Shown: positions 61,105 to 64,000 of the stretch, piece by piece
How the letters are laid out: every line of letters begins with the position of its first letter
How positions within the stretch are numbered: position 1 is the stretch's first letter
Assembly (NCBI RefSeq): GCF_000744225.1
Contig: NZ_JQLN01000005.1
Location: 2,069,001 to 2,133,000 of the forward strand
DNA length: 64,000 nucleotides
Direction of reading: 5' to 3'
From: Kitasatospora mediocidica KCTC 9733
GTDB taxonomy: Bacteria > Actinomycetota > Actinomycetes > Streptomycetales > Streptomycetaceae
Made by a program: the position numbers and the translations under genes
The notes under the pieces: model-generated
Database searches by the model: none
Seen by the model: only the letters and a program-made list of their open reading frames with translations
Told to the model about the DNA's origin: nothing

Positions 61105-61641
61105 CTACCAGGCGTCGCCGTCGCGCCAGCCGCAGGTGAGCTCGCCGGTGAGGTCCAGCGGCGCGGTGACCGGGAGGACGTAGATGCAGCCGTCCTCGTC
61201 CGGCGTGCGCACGGTCCCCGTGGGGCTGAGCGCCGAGGTCGGGCCCTGCCAGAGCTGCCAGCCGCGCGCCGCGTAGAAGTCGCCGGCCTCGTCGGCGGCG
61301 CCGAGCGCGCCGAGGTCGTACGCGCGCCGGATCACCTGCTCCAGCGGCCGCATCATGGCCGCGCCGTGCCCGCGCCCGCGCCGGTCCGCCCGTACGCCGA
61401 CGCCCTCCACGTACCCCGCGCGCAGCGACCGCCCGCCGTGCACCAGCCGCCGCTGGATCACCGAGGCGTGCCCGATCAGCTCGCTCCCCTCCCACACCAG
61501 GGCGTGCACGCCGCCCAGCGCGTTGTCCCAGTCCTGGTCGGTCATGTCGTCGAAGACGTCGTAGAGCAGGGCTCGCCCGGCGCTGAGTACGGCGGCGTCC
61601 AGGTCAGCGGTGTGGGCGATCTGCAACTCGGTCTCGGTCAT
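61105..61641 (-). CDS. aac(2'): Aminoglycoside 2'-N-acetyltransferase AAC(2')-I family
   Basis: 178 residues from ATG 61641. Compared with the mycobacterial AAC(2')-Ic the match runs along the whole protein: DQDWDNALGGVHALVWEG, ASVIQRRLVHGGRSLRAGYVEGV, VRADRRGRGHGAAMMRPLEQVIR, YAARGWQLWQGPTSALSPTG, RTPDEDGCIYVLP, and the ending LTCGWRDGDAW. The R-x-x-GxG/A acetyl-CoA loop is in RADRRGRGHG. It acetylates the 2'-amino group of gentamicin-type aminoglycosides. Such chromosomal genes can also act on cell-wall or mycothiol-related substrates. Confidence 0.88.
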   Translation of the reverse strand: MTETELQIAHTADLDAAVLSAGRALLYDVFDDMTDQDWDNALGGVHALVWEGSELIGHASVIQRRLVHGGRSLRAGYVEGVGVRADRRGRGHGAAMMRPLEQVIRRAYDLGALGAADEAGDFYAARGWQLWQGPTSALSPTGTVRTPDEDGCIYVLPVTAPLDLTGELTCGWRDGDAW

Positions 61642-61720
61642 ACGTCCATTCTCGGCGCACCCAGGCCTTCAGGGGCTCGGTGCGGCAGGGTCATGGAGAC
61701 CGGACAGCTCCTCGAACTCC

Positions 61721-62359
61721 TCAGTAGTCGGCGCCCGTCGGCACATGTGCGTGGTCGTTGTAGCGGTTCAGGTGCCAGCGGGTGCCGTCGTGGGTGAACT
61801 CGGTGACGGAGGTCCAGTCGGGGGAGAGGCGGGTGTCGTTTCCGGTACGGGGGATGCCCAGCAGGGAGACCACGGCGGCGGCGATGAAGACGCCGTGGCT
61901 GACGCACAGGACCCGCTGACCGCGGAAGTCCCGCTCCAGCCGGTGCAGGGTGTCCAGGGCGCGGGTGCGCAGGGCGGACCAGCTCTCGCCGCCCGGGGCG
62001 ACCGGGCGGTCGGGCTCAAGGGTCATGTCGAAGCGGCCGTAGCGCTCGTCGAAGGCGTCGCTGGTCAGGCCGTCGGCCGCGCCGGGCTTGAGCTCGATCA
62101 GGCCCTCGTCCTCCCGGTGCACCGGCAGGCCGATCCGCTCGCTGATCAACTCGGCCGTCTCCCGGGCGCGCGGCAGCGGGCTGCAGAGCAGGGTGTCCAC
62201 GCCGGTCTTCTCGGCCGCTATCCGGGCTCCGAGCCGCCGCGCGTCCGCCCGACCCCGCTCGGTGAGGCCGGTGCAGCCGAGCGGGCCGCCGATGATCCGC
62301 TCCACGTTGACACGGGCCTGTCCGTGCCGGACCAGCAGCAGGCGGGTGCCGGAATCCAC
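61721..62359 (-). CDS. Histidine phosphatase (phosphoglycerate-mutase-like)
   Basis: 212 residues from GTG 62359 (AGGAGA 6 bases upstream). Catalytic motif RLLLVRHGQARVN at the N-terminus, second Arg region LLCSPLPRARETAELI, and VLCVSHGVFIAA with the second catalytic His. GGPLGCTGLTERGRADARRLG is the typical following loop. Broad phosphatase activity; substrate unknown. Confidence 0.88.
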   Translation of the reverse strand: MDSGTRLLLVRHGQARVNVERIIGGPLGCTGLTERGRADARRLGARIAAEKTGVDTLLCSPLPRARETAELISERIGLPVHREDEGLIELKPGAADGLTSDAFDERYGRFDMTLEPDRPVAPGGESWSALRTRALDTLHRLERDFRGQRVLCVSHGVFIAAAVVSLLGIPRTGNDTRLSPDWTSVTEFTHDGTRWHLNRYNDHAHVPTGADY

Positions 62360-62448
62360 GGGGTCTCCTGGAGGTCGGTTCAGGCTGAGGTCGATCTCTG
62401 CGGGGAACGGAACGGCCGCCGTGACGGTTCCCGCGACCACCGGGCTGT

Positions 62449-62494
62449 CGCGCCGGGTATCCCGCCGGGTATCCCGCCGGGTGTCGCGCCGGGG
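62449..62494. repeat. Tandem 12-base repeat
   Basis: About three and a half copies of a CCCGCCGGGTAT unit between the phosphatase and ABC ATPase genes. It contributes no coding or obvious hairpin function. Confidence 0.6.
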
Positions 62495-62497
62495 TGG

Positions 62498-63325
62498 CTA
62501 CCCGGCCGTCGCCGGGGTCCTCGTGGCGGCGCGCGCGGACCAGCGGCCGTCCTCGCGGGTGATCCGGATCGGGTGGTCGAAGCAGGCGCTGACCAGGTCC
62601 GTCGTCACGATCTCGTCGACCGGGCCGATGCCGACGCACTCGCCGTCGCGCAGCAGCAGGGCGTGGGTGGTGCTGGCGGGGAGTTCTTCCAGGTGGTGGG
62701 TGACCAGGACGCTGGCGAGGTCGGGGTGGTGTCGGCGCAAGTCGTCGAGGCTGGCGAGGAGTTGCTCGCGGGCGGTGAGGTCGAGGCCGGTGGCGGGCTC
62801 GTCCAGCAGGAGCAGCCGGGGTTCCGGCATCAGGGCGCGGGCGATCAGCGCCCGGCCGCGTTCGCCCTGGGAGAGGGTGGTCCACGGGTCGTCGGCCCGG
62901 GCGGTGATGCCGAGGGTGTCGATCAGCCGCTGCGCGTGCGCGAGTTGGGCATCGGTGGGCAGCCACCGCATGGGCGGTTCGATGCTGTTGGTCAGCCCGG
63001 TGAGCACGATCTCGCGCACGGTCAGCGGCGACTGCAACGGGTGCCGGGGGTTCACATGGCCCAGGTACGACCGCAGTTCGCGCAGGTCGACGCTGCCGAG
63101 CCGGCGGCCGAGCACGTGGACCTCGCCCCGGGTCGGGTGCGAGACCGCGCCGAGCAGGCTGAGCAGGGTGCTCTTGCCCGCGCCGTTGGCGCCGAGGACG
63201 GCCCAGTGCTCGCCGGGCTCGATGGTCAGCGAGACCGCGCGGAGCAGGTAGCGGCCGTCGCGCACCACGTCGACGTCCTTGGTCTGGAGCAGCGGGCCGG
63301 TGGGCAGCGGAGCGGCGGAGTTCAT
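62498..63325 (-). CDS. ABC transporter ATP-binding protein
   Basis: 275 residues from ATG 63325 (GGGAGA 6 bases upstream). Walker A LGANGAGKSTLLSLLG (about 43-58), signature LSQGERGRALIARALM, Walker B RLLLLDEPATGLDLTAREQL, and the H-loop LVTHHLEE. No transmembrane partner gene lies beside it. The motif set and length match the iron/manganese and YbbL-like ABC ATPases that serve cofactor or metal uptake, or non-transport functions. Confidence 0.87.
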   Translation of the reverse strand: MNSAAPLPTGPLLQTKDVDVVRDGRYLLRAVSLTIEPGEHWAVLGANGAGKSTLLSLLGAVSHPTRGEVHVLGRRLGSVDLRELRSYLGHVNPRHPLQSPLTVREIVLTGLTNSIEPPMRWLPTDAQLAHAQRLIDTLGITARADDPWTTLSQGERGRALIARALMPEPRLLLLDEPATGLDLTAREQLLASLDDLRRHHPDLASVLVTHHLEELPASTTHALLLRDGECVGIGPVDEIVTTDLVSACFDHPIRITREDGRWSARAATRTPATAG

Positions 63326-63603
63326 CGGGTTCTCCCGGACGCGAGTGGGCGCGCATGGGCGCGCGTGGATGCGAGTGGACGGCGGATCGCTTGCGGTTGG
63401 GCGTGGCGCGGGGGTGTCCGGCAGGATAGTCGGGGCCGCCGCCGTGCCGGGGGCCTGTCCGGCCAGTGGGATCCATGCCTCCGACGCCGTCGGCGGCGCC
63501 CCGCTGACGGGCCGCCACGCGCCATGCCGGATCATGGCGCGGGTGTCGGGGGACCAGTCCCGGCCGACGGAACACGCCGACGCAATACGAGGAGCGGGAC
63601 CAC

Positions 63604-64000
63604 GTGATCGGACGGGCGCTGAACGGCCGCTACGAACTCGTCGGCACGCTGGGCGTCGGCGGCATGGCCACCGTCTACCACGGCATCGACCGGGTGCTCG
63701 GCCGCCCGGTGGCGGTCAAGGTGCTCAACGGCGGCCTGGCGGAGGACCCGCGGTTCGCCGAGCGGTTCGGCCGTGAGGCGCAGCACGCCGCGATGCTCTC
63801 GCACCCGCGGATCGCCATGGTCTTCGACTCGGGCATGGACGCGGGCTCGGCGTACATCGTCATGGAGCTGATCCGCGGCCGCTCGCTCAGCGCGCTGCTG
63901 GCCGAGGGCGGACGGCTGCCGGTGGAGCGCGCGGTGGGCATCGCCTCGGCGGTCTGCGAGGCGCTGGAGGTGGCGCACACGGCGGGGCTGGTGCACCGGG
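63604..64000 (+). CDS. PknB-type serine/threonine protein kinase, 3' end outside window
   Basis: Begins GTG 63604 with GAGGAGCGGGACCAC upstream. The frame is open to the window edge (about 132 residues). Glycine loop GTLGVGGMATVY, VAVKVL with the catalytic Lys, the Glu of helix C in FGREAQHAA, and the start of the catalytic loop LVHR (the Asp follows beyond the edge). The usual C-terminal transmembrane and sensor domains cannot be seen. Confidence 0.9.
   Translation, partial: MIGRALNGRYELVGTLGVGGMATVYHGIDRVLGRPVAVKVLNGGLAEDPRFAERFGREAQHAAMLSHPRIAMVFDSGMDAGSAYIVMELIRGRSLSALLAEGGRLPVERAVGIASAVCEALEVAHTAGLVHR

Overview
This is about 72% GC actinomycete DNA with GTG/TTG starts, Streptomyces-type gene families (SCO6880/SCO6881, DUF397 with XRE-DUF5753, CU044_5270, HxlR, LuxR) and strong GGAGG-type ribosome binding sites. 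A member of the Streptomycetaceae (Streptomyces, Kitasatospora or a relative) is the best fit.

Region 1 (1 to about 23.4 kb) is most of an integrative conjugative element. Its right end is a 42-base remnant of a threonine (CGT) tRNA 3' half at 23353-23394; the left end, the intact tRNA and the integrase lie outside the window. Almost everything up to 17.25 kb is one minus-strand transfer operon encoding a type IV secretion apparatus. It runs from an NlpC/P60 wall hydrolase (VirB1-like) through a DUF6112 pilin-like protein, a VirB8-like protein, SCO6881 (VirB6-like), SCO6880 and a VirB4 ATPase to a relaxase-like protein and a frameshifted VirD4/TraG coupling protein. Between these sit element-specific proteins sharing an undescribed domain of about 80 residues. 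Cargo at the right end (17.8-23.0 kb) is a defence-type island: an orphan DNA methyltransferase, a PD-(D/E)XK/DUF5655 protein, and a Gabija-like pair (OLD/TOPRIM ATPase-nuclease plus UvrD-like helicase).

Region 2 (23.6-26.5 kb) is chromosomal: a secreted ricin-lectin/glycosidase-like protein and a duplicated YbjQ-type protein.

Region 3 (26.5-36.0 kb) is the most novel part, a compact RiPP-like peptide cluster. Three small peptides with one shared leader (two identical tandem copies of 48 aa and one of 52 aa with a different tail) accompany a JmjC-type Fe(II)/2OG oxygenase, a heterodimeric M16 peptidase (one catalytic, one non-catalytic subunit), an MFS exporter, a CYTH-fold protein and a protein of unknown family. 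A divergent TrmB/LuxR-type regulator and a degenerate JmjC-like cupin complete it. A 76-base, gap-free element ending in a GCGGTACCGC palindrome precedes both precursor transcription units and ties them into one regulon.

Region 4 (36.2-49.9 kb) is a second specialised-metabolism operon without any NRPS or PKS: membrane di-iron desaturase, two-subunit B12 glutamate mutase, large FAD/NAD(P) protein, O-methyltransferase, S-adenosylmethionine synthetase and adenosine-kinase-like PfkB enzyme. An XRE-TPR regulator, an MFS exporter and a quinone oxidoreductase lie upstream.

Region 5 (49.9-64 kb) is mixed chromosome: HxlR/MFS pair, DUF427, prolyl-tRNA synthetase, secreted lipase, regulators (HTH, XRE/DUF397, RsbW-like ATPase), an ECF sigma/CU044_5270 pair, an AAC(2')-type acetyltransferase, histidine phosphatase, ABC ATPase and the start of a PknB-type kinase cut by the window end.
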